Origin: Citrifermentans bremense R1
GTDB taxonomy: Bacteria > Desulfobacterota > Desulfuromonadia > Geobacterales > Geobacteraceae
Direction of reading: 5' to 3'
DNA length: 64,000 nt
NCBI RefSeq assembly: GCF_000426865.1
Contig: NZ_KE384582.1
Location: 86,305-150,304, forward strand
Within the stretch, counting starts at the first letter, position 1; each line of letters starts with the position of its first letter. Below the pieces are notes generated by a model. The model ran no database searches and was not told the DNA's origin. It saw nothing but the letters and a program-made list of their open reading frames with translations. Below are positions 35,745 to 43,704 of the stretch, one piece after another. The position numbers and the translations under genes were made by a program.

Positions 35745-36542
35745 CTAGACCAGCGAGATGACTTCATTCACTCCCGGACGGCCATAGACTGCCTTGCCGG
35801 TCTTGACTAAAAGGTTTGGCAAGATCAGGACATTGCCGTTGCTATGGGTATGGCCGCAGAGAACCGTCATCTTGGTGGTCTTACCAGCCATCAACTCGCG
35901 TAGTACATCTCCCACAGCCTTACAACTGAAGTGCGGGAGGTAGTCTGGACTTGAAATCTCCCCTTCATGCCAGCATGCATCACGAAAAGGAGGGACATGG
36001 GTAAGTACGATTACGTGTTTTAAATCTTCAAGAGCGTGAGGTAGGACCTGCCTGAAATGCTCTGCCGCTTCATCACCCAAGGCGTGCAACCGATCAAGCC
36101 GCTTCCCTTTGGTCAGCCCCCTCAGTTCGCGTATAAGCTTATAATCGTTAAGCATCACCTGAGACTTATCAAAATCGCCAATACGCCCATCTGACCAGCC
36201 GTCATGCCCGACGAGGCAGGTGTCCTCTGACAACCGGACCACGGCAGACTGGGTTAGCCAGGTAAGCTTGCTCGTCTCATTGCAAAGGTTTGCGATGCTG
36301 CTGCGAATGTCGGCAATGGAGCCTTTGTAGTAGTCATGATTGCCTAAAACGAAGTAGATTGGGACCTGTATGTGGTCAGCCAGGTAATGCAGGTAAAATT
36401 CGACACTAGGTGCATCGCCGATGTCCCCGCCGAGCAAGAGGGCATCAACCCCAAGGTTGTTGATGCCCTTGCAGAACTCTTGACACTTTTCCAACGTGAC
36501 GAAATTCAGGTGAATATCTGTAGCCCACGCAATTTTATTCAT
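35745..36542 (-). CDS. Calcineurin-like metallophosphoesterase
   Basis: 265 aa, ATG at 36542. All metal-binding motifs are present: ATDIHLN (DxH), LLGGDIGD (GD), VLGNHDYY (GNHD), LTHVPPF (H) and LCGHTHSNG (GHTH). The fold acts on phosphodiesters or phosphoesters; the substrate cannot be told from sequence. The gene lies between the repeat array and the insertion sequence, and is bracketed by the same 16-mer on both sides. Confidence 0.88.
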   Translation of the reverse strand: MNKIAWATDIHLNFVTLEKCQEFCKGINNLGVDALLLGGDIGDAPSVEFYLHYLADHIQVPIYFVLGNHDYYKGSIADIRSSIANLCNETSKLTWLTQSAVVRLSEDTCLVGHDGWSDGRIGDFDKSQVMLNDYKLIRELRGLTKGKRLDRLHALGDEAAEHFRQVLPHALEDLKHVIVLTHVPPFRDACWHEGEISSPDYLPHFSCKAVGDVLRELMAGKTTKMTVLCGHTHSNGNVLILPNLLVKTGKAVYGRPGVNEVISLV

Positions 36543-36582
36543 TCAGCCTCTCACTGCATTGTAGCTCTTGGATTAAAATCCT

Positions 36583-37908
36583 GTAGCAGGTTGTTGAAAA
36601 ACTAAGTACAGAAAAGAGCAGTTTTATGATACACTGCGGCGCGTAACACATTGCAATCACAAAGGAATGTTATGCGCGGCGAGGACAATAAGACAGAAGC
36701 TCTTTTCACATATGTGACCCCCGAGTCCTTCGTTCCCAAGGATCATCCACTGCGAGCCATCAGAAAAATGGCTGATGACGCCTTGGCTGGAATGGACAAG
36801 CTCTTTGATAGCATTTATGCCTCTGCTGGTAGACCGTCCATCCCACCGGAAAAACTGCTCAAGGCTCAACTGCTGATGATTCTCTACTCGATCCGCAGCA
36901 ATCGGCAACTCGTTGAACAGATCCACTACAACTTCTTGTTCCGCTGGTTCCTGGGAATGGCTCTGGATGAAAAGATCTGGGACCACTCCAGTTTCTCCAA
37001 GAACAGTGAGCGACTCATCGGTTCCGAAGTTGCCGCCGTCTTCTTGTCCAGAATTCTTGAGCAGGCAAAGCGTAAGCGGCTGCTGTCCAATGAGCATTTC
37101 ACCGTCGACGGAACTCTCATCGAAGCCTGGGCCTCGATCAAGAGCTTCAAACCGAAAGATCCGCAGGATGGCCCACCATCTGGCACCGGTGGTGGCAAGA
37201 ACGATTCCGTCGACTTCAAGGGAAAGAAGCTCAGTAACGAAACCCACGGCTCGGATACCGATCCCGATGCCCGTCTGTACCGCAAGGGAAAGACCAAAGA
37301 GGCGAAGCTCTGCTATCAGGGGCACACTCTGATGGAGAACCGCAATGGCCTTATCATCAAAACCGCAGTCACTCTGGCAACCGGCACAGCGGAACGTGAA
37401 GCTGCAAAGAAGATGATTCAAAAACTACCGCGGACGTCGCAACGGATTACCTTGGGCGCTGACAAGGGCTACGACACCAAGGATTTCGTGAAGGACCTGC
37501 GGGAGCTTAATGTCACTCCCCATGTGGCGCAGAACAACAGCAACCGAAGGTCAGCCATCGATGGCAGAACCACAAGCCTTCTGGGCTACACCATCAGCCA
37601 AAGGATCAGGAAACGAATCGAAGAGGGCTTTGGCTGGATGAAGACTGTGGGCCGACTGCGCAAGACGATGTATCGAGGAGTAGATAAGATCGCAATGCAG
37701 CTTGACCTACATGCAGTCGCCTACAACCTGGTACGAATGGCCAACTTGGGCCTTGGTGCCACCTGAATGCTCCTTCAGGCCCTTCAGGGGACTGAAATTC
37801 GGCAGCATAACCGGTTGTGAAAGAACAAAAATCATGACAATTGGAGTTCAGCAAACGCCACGGAAGGCGGTTGCTAATAACGGTCCGTTTTTTTCAACGG
37901 CCTGGTAG
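36583..37908 (+). mobile_element. Insertion sequence, IS5-like group
   Basis: About 1.33 kb. Imperfect terminal inverted repeats are seen: GTAGCAGGTTGTTGAAAAAC at 36583 against CTACCAGGCCGTTGAAAAAA on the minus strand from 37908. A single transposase gene fills it. I could not see a clear target duplication. Confidence 0.75.
36672..37766 (+). CDS. IS5-like family transposase
   Basis: 364 aa from the ATG at 36672, which has AAAGGAA upstream. The N-terminal domain has the stretch IRSNRQLVEQIHYNFLFRW. The DDE catalytic triad is likely D in FTVDGTLIEAW, D in LGADKGYD and E in RIEEGFGWMK, separated as in IS5-type enzymes. The gene appears intact, so the element may still move. Confidence 0.88.
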   Translation: MRGEDNKTEALFTYVTPESFVPKDHPLRAIRKMADDALAGMDKLFDSIYASAGRPSIPPEKLLKAQLLMILYSIRSNRQLVEQIHYNFLFRWFLGMALDEKIWDHSSFSKNSERLIGSEVAAVFLSRILEQAKRKRLLSNEHFTVDGTLIEAWASIKSFKPKDPQDGPPSGTGGGKNDSVDFKGKKLSNETHGSDTDPDARLYRKGKTKEAKLCYQGHTLMENRNGLIIKTAVTLATGTAEREAAKKMIQKLPRTSQRITLGADKGYDTKDFVKDLRELNVTPHVAQNNSNRRSAIDGRTTSLLGYTISQRIRKRIEEGFGWMKTVGRLRKTMYRGVDKIAMQLDLHAVAYNLVRMANLGLGAT

Positions 37909-37924
37909 AAGGAAAGACGCTCCG

Positions 37925-38005
37925 TTAGTGCGTATTCCGCTGATGCCGACCGGCATTCAGGAACGATGCCGACCGTTTGTCGGCTGGATGGCGACCGGCT
38001 TGGTG
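37925..38005. repeat. Second array of ~22-bp imperfect repeats
   Basis: Three to four units of the type ATTCNNG...GATGCCGACC follow the insertion sequence. They share the exact 16-mer ATGCCGACCGGCATTC (37943-37958) with the array at 35580. The two arrays bracket the metallophosphoesterase and the IS. Confidence 0.6.
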
Positions 38006-38160
38006 ACGCGGTCGCGAGGTGTGGTGGTTAATGTGTCACAGTTACTGTTTTTGGGTCAAAGGATGATCCTCACCTCCTCATAGAATCCCCATCCACAGGG
38101 TTTTCTCGGGGCTCCCCTAAATGGCGCTTCCATCATTGAGTAAGGCCACCCATTGCACCG

Positions 38161-38919
38161 TCATACATGTCGCCCGCAATCCGTGCAGGTTCCGTCTTCG
38201 TTAAGATAGTCAACCAGCATTAAGCACCTGGTGCACCGTCTCTGTCGACCCGGTAGCGGTAGCACTACGACTTGGCTCGTCTGCGAATCGAACAAAAAGA
38301 CAGTTTCCCTGTTGCTCTCTGTGTTCAGAGCTATATATTTTTCGGCCACCTCTGGTTCCTTAAGTGAGGTGTGCCCGAAAAGCTGATGAATCCCCGTGTC
38401 TAGCCAGAGTTTTTCCTCTCTCAGGTCAAACCAGAAGCATCCGCCAAGAGCCGCTGCCCCGTCCCTGGCAATCCCTATATCGAAAATGCAGTGTTTTTCC
38501 CCACGGTAGAGCCAAGCGTTCATCGCTTCGTTGACCCTGGCGGCGACCTGTTTGGCCGATTGCCCTATAGTCAGTTTTGTACTGCACCCTGCGTGGGTGC
38601 AGAGCCAGCCATCTGCGACGTAGGCTGCGACGAATCGCCTATGGTTTCTCTCGATGATCTCCTGTATCACCGTTTCCCGATACTGAAACCCACTGCAGCG
38701 GAACGGCGGCGGTACTAGGTAGTGCAGATCATGGTTCCCCCACAGGAGCACCGTGGGGCTTTCCAGAAGCAGCTGCAGGGCCCTCAGTTGGCGTTGCAGT
38801 GGCTCCCACGGAGAATCTAGATAATCGCCCAAGGCGATATGCTCCTGGTCGGGCCGATACTCTAGGAACGCCTGAACCTTCTCGACATTGCCGTGTATGT
38901 CGCCTACGATGATTGCCAT
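38161..38919 (-). CDS. Metallophosphoesterase with C-terminal zinc ribbon
   Basis: 252 aa from the ATG at 38919, with GGGGGTGG just upstream. Phosphatase motifs: IIVGDIHGN, ALGDYLDSP, LLWGNHDLHY, CTHAG and FGHTSL. The C-terminus carries a zinc ribbon (CTRC...CTDCG, about residues 228-250), unusual for serine/threonine-type phosphatases of this size. It may be a protein phosphatase or an ApaH-type enzyme. Next gene upstream in the same direction is 12 nt away. Confidence 0.85.
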   Translation of the reverse strand: MAIIVGDIHGNVEKVQAFLEYRPDQEHIALGDYLDSPWEPLQRQLRALQLLLESPTVLLWGNHDLHYLVPPPFRCSGFQYRETVIQEIIERNHRRFVAAYVADGWLCTHAGCSTKLTIGQSAKQVAARVNEAMNAWLYRGEKHCIFDIGIARDGAAALGGCFWFDLREEKLWLDTGIHQLFGHTSLKEPEVAEKYIALNTESNRETVFLFDSQTSQVVVLPLPGRQRRCTRCLMLVDYLNEDGTCTDCGRHV

Positions 38920-38930
38920 CGCCACCCCCG

Positions 38931-39287
38931 CTAAGAAAACTCTGCTGACACGTCGATTTCGTCTGTGGCCAGGTTAGCTTTTGCCCACCTTCGCCAAACA
39001 TAATCGCCGTCGGCATCATGGCAGGCAGGTCCGACCAACTTGTATACTCGACCAGACTTAGTAACGCACTCCTTGGTCGTGGCATCGAAGCTCATTATAG
39101 CAGTGCTGACTCTGCCCTCCCAGCCAGCTTCGTTATATCCAACGAGATGTCTTTCTCCCGCCAACGGGCCTTCTGTTACCTCGAGTACCCGCCACCGGAC
39201 GAGTGTGATGCAGGGTTGCTCGGTGATGCCCGGTGTTCCCCAGATTCCGCCGAATATCGCCCTTAATTCCATGTCCTTAAGGTCCAT
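38931..39287 (-). CDS. Hypothetical protein
   Basis: 118 aa from the ATG at 39287, with GGAGGG 4 nt upstream. Beta-rich (LVRWRVLEVTEG, RHLVGYNEAGWEG, YKLVGPACHDADGDYVW). Unknown family. Co-directional with the phosphatase, spaced 12 nt, so probably in one transcript. Confidence 0.65.
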   Translation of the reverse strand: MDLKDMELRAIFGGIWGTPGITEQPCITLVRWRVLEVTEGPLAGERHLVGYNEAGWEGRVSTAIMSFDATTKECVTKSGRVYKLVGPACHDADGDYVWRRWAKANLATDEIDVSAEFS

Positions 39288-39379
39288 GCTGCCCTCCGTT
39301 TCATCTAGATGTTGTAGTTGTCTGTAACATTTCCTGGAAAAACAGCCCTGCCATGGAAAGTGGCAAGGGCAGGACTCGT

Positions 39380-39910
39380 TCACATGGGACCGACCTCTCT
39401 GGCCCACTTTCCCATCATTGATAGGAGGTGCCGTGCTAGACGGTTACCATTAAGACTGAATTTGAAGGTCGTCTGGAGCCGCTTGACGATTTCCGGGTAA
39501 AGTTTTCCCGTCTCGAAATACTGGTCCCAATCCGGCCTGAACTGTGCGCAGCATCTGTTTGCATTCTTCACGTAGGGATAAGGTGACGGTGGCTCGCCAG
39601 TAGGCGATACTAACATGAGACACTGAACATTAGGGCACGCAGCCAAGCTTGAACAGTTGACGCATGAGTTGGTGGCTAACGAAAACGTGATGCGCCGCAT
39701 CAGCTCATCTTCCAGCTTCTGGCTGATTAGCTGCGTGCTCAAGAGCGAACTTAACGACCCAATCCTCTGTCCAATAAGATCGTACTCGCGCTGAATTACT
39801 TTTGCGGGCGCCCTGTTATGTTCCAGCTGGTTTGCCCGAACCAAGCCTTCGGATATCAAGAAGATCAGGTCAGCATTCGTGCCTTTTTGCGGAATGGTTG
39901 ATTGATTCAT
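39380..39910 (-). CDS. Cysteine-rich protein coupled to the integrase operon
   Basis: 176 aa. Start overlaps the stop of the OB/HD gene by 4 nt. The N-terminal half is helical; the centre carries six cysteines in two groups (CVNCSSLAACPNVQC then a CC pair, about residues 83-123), which could bind zinc or an iron-sulphur cluster. No known family recognised. Being the third cistron after int in an overlapping operon, it may act with the integrase or the OB/HD protein. Confidence 0.65.
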   Translation of the reverse strand: MNQSTIPQKGTNADLIFLISEGLVRANQLEHNRAPAKVIQREYDLIGQRIGSLSSLLSTQLISQKLEDELMRRITFSLATNSCVNCSSLAACPNVQCLMLVSPTGEPPSPYPYVKNANRCCAQFRPDWDQYFETGKLYPEIVKRLQTTFKFSLNGNRLARHLLSMMGKWAREVGPM

Positions 39911-40866
39911 ATTGCTATCCTCTCCTTAGTGTGCGGGTCCGATTCCTGGAATTTCTGAGGACGCCAAAAGCCTTGCGTAGGGCCGGATCTGGTCGCATTT
40001 CGCCATGCCGGTAGTTGCGAAAACGCGGTCATTTCCCTTTCCAATCCGGTGCTTATCCGATCAGCCGAGTTCACCGCCTCTGCTATAGTCATAAGGGGGA
40101 AAGACCGTGACTTTTGACTTTTCCACGTTAAAAGGTATCGCAAGGCCAGGCCGCCATCAGGCCACTCTTCATCCAACATTTTCAGGTACGGGCTTATGAC
40201 CTCTAAGGTCAGCAGGTCGTGATTGAGCAAGTAGCCAGGACTGTTAAAGTTTGACTCTTTTTTCAGGGTCCTGATCTTGCCGATGTCATGCAACAAAGCG
40301 GCAACGATGCCGAGTTCTCTTTCCTCGTCAGTGAAAAAAGGTAGAGCTTTAACGATTTCAGCACATTCAAGGCTGTGCCTCAAAAGGCCGCTTGTGCTGC
40401 TGTGATGATGTGCACAGCTGGCTGGAATCGAGAGGAACGGTAGGGTTACAGAATCGTCTCCGAAAAGGTTGCTGAGAAATCCCCGAAGTGGCAAGATCTC
40501 CAGATCGTTCACCAAACAGTGCAGCCTTGGTAGCAGGTTCCTTGCTGGGCACCACCAGGTCGGTATCAGCGACAGCTGCTGCACTTGATTTTTTTCCAGT
40601 CTCTTTGCTGAGTGGAGTATTGCCACCCAGTCGTTGTTGAAATTCCTCAGTGTCCCGGAGGCGGCAATCAAATCGTTGTGTCTCAGATCTTTGGGCCCTT
40701 TATATTCGTCAGTCCATATGTAGCCTTTCAGGACGCCGGTCATGTCTCCGAGGCCTAATGAGATAAAGGGGGAGCCGTTCTTTGAGGTGCTGGTACGCGG
40801 AGACCGAATTCTGTAGCTTCCGGAAAAGGCGCTACCGCTTTCGTAGATGAGGTCATGTATCATCAT
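39907..40866 (-). CDS. OB-fold plus HD-domain nuclease-like protein (YhaM/TraI-like)
   Basis: 319 aa. The N-terminal 100 residues form an OB-fold-like domain (PFISLGLGDMTGVLKGYIW). The central part has an HD domain: SCAHHHSSTSGLLRHSLECAEI and AALLHDIGKIRT, i.e. the H...HD metal motif seen in YhaM-type 3'-5' exoribonucleases and TraI_2 proteins. It likely cleaves or hydrolyses a nucleic acid or nucleotide. It overlaps the integrase stop by 4 nt and the Cys-rich gene by 4 nt. An integrase coupled to such a protein is unusual. Confidence 0.78.
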   Translation of the reverse strand: MMIHDLIYESGSAFSGSYRIRSPRTSTSKNGSPFISLGLGDMTGVLKGYIWTDEYKGPKDLRHNDLIAASGTLRNFNNDWVAILHSAKRLEKNQVQQLSLIPTWWCPARNLLPRLHCLVNDLEILPLRGFLSNLFGDDSVTLPFLSIPASCAHHHSSTSGLLRHSLECAEIVKALPFFTDEERELGIVAALLHDIGKIRTLKKESNFNSPGYLLNHDLLTLEVISPYLKMLDEEWPDGGLALRYLLTWKSQKSRSFPLMTIAEAVNSADRISTGLEREMTAFSQLPAWRNATRSGPTQGFWRPQKFQESDPHTKERIAI

Positions 40867-42053
40867 GAGGTTACTCCACTGTCAGCCCTGTGGGTCGATA
40901 AAAGCCTTTCAAAGGCAGAACCATCCTGGCGTGTCAGGTTCGGGATGAACCGAGAATAGACGGTGAAGAGCATTTTCGTATTGGCGTGCCCCATCTGCCT
41001 GGCGATCCACTCCGGGTTCTCACCGGACGCGAGCCACAGTGTGGCGGTGGTGTGGCGGGTCTGATATGGTACCCGCCGTTTCATCCCCAGCCGTTCCAGC
41101 GTCGGATACCAGATGCGGTTGGTAATGTTATGGTAGCTGTACGGCGCCCCTGCACGGTTGCAGAAGACGAACTTCCCCCCGCCGGTGACTGTCTTCTGGG
41201 ACATGAGGGCATCATAGACCGGCTGTGCCATCTGGATAGTCCTCTGGGACTGTACGGTCTTTGTGGTGTCTTCCTGGCCGGAGACTATCGTATCCCTTAC
41301 GTAAATCTCCCGGCGCTCGAAATTCACGTATTGCCACTTCAGCCCGTCGATCTCACCGGTACGCATTCCGGAGAAAAAACGCACCTTGTAGTAATTTTTG
41401 AAGTCGGGCCGTACGTTTGCCAGAAAGACCTTGACCTCGTCGAGGGAAAACGGATCAACATCCGTTTTGGGGACACGAAGCTGTTTTATTCCCAGGTAAG
41501 GTGTGTTAAATTCGTAACGGTCGGCTGCTTCATTGAGTATCATGCGCAAAGGAGTCATGATATGGTTGATCCGATCAGGCGAGAGACCTATCTTTGTTCC
41601 GTTCGTAACTTTGGCGAGTGCTGACCGGAACTTGAGTATCTCCCCTTTGGTGATGCGGCCGACCTCCCTTCCACCGAACTCCGGTACCAAGTAACGCTTC
41701 AGGGTTATCTGGAGGGTGTCCTTGTAGGACCTCTTCCACCCCACGGCATTTTCCTCGAACCATTCCGAGGCGAACTCCTTGAAGACCGGCGTACTCGGAG
41801 ACACGGCAGGGTGGGGCATCTCGGGCTGAACCTGATTCTCGAATTTCCTGGCAGTCGGAGAGTTCGGGAAATAGGCGCTGTATTCAAAAGTTCCGAGAGT
41901 TATCTCTGCCTCTATCTTCTTCAGGACCTTTTCCATCTTGCGACGGTTCTCCGCTGTGTCTTGCAAGGTTGTCTGCTCCCTGCACCGGACACCCTGGAAT
42001 CTGAAGTCGAAGATGAGGAGTCCATTCTCCTTCCGAGCCCTTACGCTACCCAT
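40863..42053 (-). CDS. Tyrosine-type site-specific integrase
   Basis: 396 aa. An N-terminal arm-binding domain of the DUF3596 type (MGSVRARKENGLLIFDFRF), a SAM-like core-binding domain (about 100-185) and the catalytic domain with RFFSGMRTGEIDGLKW (Arg), RHTTATLWLASG with the second Arg and a Tyr in place of the first His of the usual HxxR, MGHANTKM (His) and the nucleophile Tyr in LFTVYSRF. It appears functional. It overlaps xis by 8 nt and is followed by the OB/HD gene. AGGGGGTG precedes the ATG. Confidence 0.9.
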   Translation of the reverse strand: MGSVRARKENGLLIFDFRFQGVRCREQTTLQDTAENRRKMEKVLKKIEAEITLGTFEYSAYFPNSPTARKFENQVQPEMPHPAVSPSTPVFKEFASEWFEENAVGWKRSYKDTLQITLKRYLVPEFGGREVGRITKGEILKFRSALAKVTNGTKIGLSPDRINHIMTPLRMILNEAADRYEFNTPYLGIKQLRVPKTDVDPFSLDEVKVFLANVRPDFKNYYKVRFFSGMRTGEIDGLKWQYVNFERREIYVRDTIVSGQEDTTKTVQSQRTIQMAQPVYDALMSQKTVTGGGKFVFCNRAGAPYSYHNITNRIWYPTLERLGMKRRVPYQTRHTTATLWLASGENPEWIARQMGHANTKMLFTVYSRFIPNLTRQDGSAFERLLSTHRADSGVTS

Positions 42054-42285
42054 TGACTACACCCCCTCTGGCAAGAGGAATCATCGGCGATTCCATCAAT
42101 GAAGCCTTCACCATGTCACGCTCGATGGTTTCCCAGATGAAAAGGATCCTTCGCCTGCCGAACGGACGGATGTAGTGGACTCCTTCCAGCAGTACGGAAT
42201 CCTTCAGGTGCTCCCGGATGTACCGTGAGTCGTAGTGGAGTTTGCAAGCCAGCTCTTCTGTTGTGATGTAGGTTGCCGTCGCCAT
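42046..42285 (-). CDS. Excisionase-like small DNA-binding protein
   Basis: 79 aa. An HTH_17/excisionase-type start (TTEELACKLHYDSRYIREHLKD) is followed by GVHYIRPFGRRRILFIWETIERDM. It directly precedes the integrase and overlaps it by 8 nt, the classical xis-int order. The start at 42285 has GGAGG upstream. Confidence 0.75.
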   Translation of the reverse strand: MATATYITTEELACKLHYDSRYIREHLKDSVLLEGVHYIRPFGRRRILFIWETIERDMVKASLMESPMIPLARGGVVNG

Positions 42286-42431
42286 AGTGGGCCTCCTTCG
42301 AGATTTTTATATATCATACCACGCATAATTATGCATGTCAAGAATATTAAGCATGATGGGAAATATTATTCTTGCTGGGAATGGGTATGCAAGGTATGCT
42401 GCTGCCAAATCAGCACGAAAGGAAGGACCGA

Positions 42432-42677
42432 ATGATTCGCTTTCGATTAAAGGAGATGATTGCCAACCAGGAGTTCAGGACGGGGAAGAGGACGACTTTG
42501 GGGGCTATTGCAGAGGCCACGGGGATAAAACAGCCAACGTTGTCGAGAATCGCGGGGACTCGCGGTTATAATACGACAACCGATAACATAGACAAACTAT
42601 GCAAGCATTTTGATTGCCAGGTGGGAGATCTTATGGAATATGTGCCGGATGAATCAGTCGCGGGAGAGCCGTCCTGA
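42432..42677 (+). CDS. Cro/C1-type HTH regulator (copy 1)
   Basis: 81 aa from the ATG at 42432, with GGAAGGA 4 nt upstream. The HTH is in residues 20-50 (TLGAIAEATGIKQPTLSRIAG), followed by NIDKLCKHFDCQVGDLMEYVPD, the usual Xre/YozG ending. It is divergent from xis-int with about 150 bp between that should hold the operators. It is clearly paralogous to the gene at 43333. Confidence 0.85.
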   Translation: MIRFRLKEMIANQEFRTGKRTTLGAIAEATGIKQPTLSRIAGTRGYNTTTDNIDKLCKHFDCQVGDLMEYVPDESVAGEPS

Positions 42678-42702
42678 CTCCAGGAGGCCACTTTCTTGTG
42701 GG

Positions 42703-42913
42703 ATTTGGTCGCGGTTGGTGAGTTGGGGAGATAGGTGCCGTAGTCGAAGGTCCCGAGAGTTGTCTCTGCCTCGATCTTTTTCAGCACCGTCTCCATCCTC
42801 CGGCGGTTCTCGGCCGTGTCAGGCAACGTCGTTTGTTCGCGGCAGCGAGTACCTTGGTACCTGAAGTCGAATGTAAGGAGTCCATTTTCCTTCCTTGCCC
42901 GTATGCTATCCAT
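42703..42913 (-). pseudogene. Truncated second copy of the integrase N-terminus
   Basis: About 70 codons matching the first residues of the integrase at 40863 (MDSIRARKENGLLTFDFRY...PNSPTATK versus MGSVRARKENGLLIFDFRF...PNSPTARK). Similarity stops near 42703, just before the end of the HTH gene at 42677, so the core and catalytic domains are gone. It is fused in frame to the upstream excisionase copy. Confidence 0.75.
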
Positions 42914-43144
42914 TACAACACCTCCCCGTGCCAGCGGAATCATGGGAGCTTCCATCAGCGAGGTCTTCATCATGTCGCGTTCGATGGTCTCCCATATGAA
43001 AAGGATCTTCCTCCGCCCAAAGGGGCGTACGTAGTGAACTCCCTCCAGCAGTACGGAGTCCTTCGGGCATTCACGGATGTACCGTGAATCGTAGTGAAGC
43101 TTGGATGCCAGTTGCTCTGTGGTGATGTCCGTTGAAATAGTCAT
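42911..43144 (-). CDS. Excisionase-like protein (copy 2), fused to integrase remnant
   Basis: About 77 residues clearly homologous to the excisionase at 42046 (TTEQLASKLHYDSRYIREC, GVHYVRPFGRRKILFIWETI). Relative to copy 1, one base is missing near 42917 so its own stop codon is lost and translation continues into the integrase remnant (frame open to 42566). It may still make a functional DNA-binding protein with a meaningless tail. Confidence 0.65.
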
Positions 43145-43332
43145 TCGTTATCCTTCTGTGCGATATGTAGCGTAAAAACATCATATGTTGGTTTTGTGTG
43201 GCTGTCAAGCACGTTTGTTAGTTTATTGCATCATACGTGGTCTCCGGGTAGAGAATGCCGTTGTTGAGCCACTTCGGCTGTGGTATATAAGGGCCGGACT
43301 TAAAAACTCGGTCGATGGTATTGGAGGCGAGT

Positions 43333-43569
43333 ATGATTCGGTTTCGCTTGAAGGAAGTCATTGCGGATAGAGAGTTTAAGGTGGGGAAAAGGGTTACATT
43401 TGAGGAGGTCGCCGGCGCTACTGGGATCCACAGAACGACACTGTCGAAGATTGCTGGACCGCGGGGTTACAACACCACCACAGACAATATTGATAAGCTC
43501 TGCCGATTTTTTGGATGTAAGGTAAGCGATCTAGTCGAGTACGTTCCAGACGAGGAATTGGGAGAGTGA
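43333..43569 (+). CDS. Cro/C1-type HTH regulator (copy 2)
   Basis: 78 aa from the ATG at 43333 with GGAGG 5 nt upstream. It parallels copy 1 over its whole length (MIRFRLKEVIADREF, GYNTTTDNIDKLC, VEYVPDEE). It is divergent from the second excisionase copy, so the full xis-int-HTH module was duplicated. Confidence 0.85.
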   Translation: MIRFRLKEVIADREFKVGKRVTFEEVAGATGIHRTTLSKIAGPRGYNTTTDNIDKLCRFFGCKVSDLVEYVPDEELGE

Positions 43570-43644
43570 TTGGGCGGAGAACTTAAGATAGCTTTTTAAT
43601 GGGCCTAACATACCTCAGCACTTGGGTGCAGCGGAGGAGTGGCG

Positions 43645-43691
43645 ACCTTTCCAAGGTTGAAGTCGCGGGTTCGAATCCCGTTTCCCGCTCC
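43645..43691 (+). tRNA. 3' part of tRNA-Gly(UCC), probable attachment core
   Basis: From the anticodon stem (ACC-TTTCCAA-GGT) through the T arm (GCGGGTTCGAATCCCG) to TTCCCGC-T-CCA, this is the 3' portion of a tRNA-Gly with anticodon UCC. A pairing 5' acceptor strand (GCGGGAA) and a D arm are absent; the preceding bases (GCGGAGGAGTGG) do not restore them. An integrase gene begins to end 14 bp downstream, so this is likely an attachment core of that element. Confidence 0.65.
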
Positions 43692-43704
43692 AATAAATAC
43701 CCAG

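Noticed and set aside
36583..37908. Target-site duplication of the insertion sequence
   Set aside because: Bases flanking the inverted repeats do not match convincingly, so none is claimed.
43645..43691. Intact tRNA-Gly gene
   Set aside because: No 5' acceptor strand pairs with TTCCCGC and there is no D arm.
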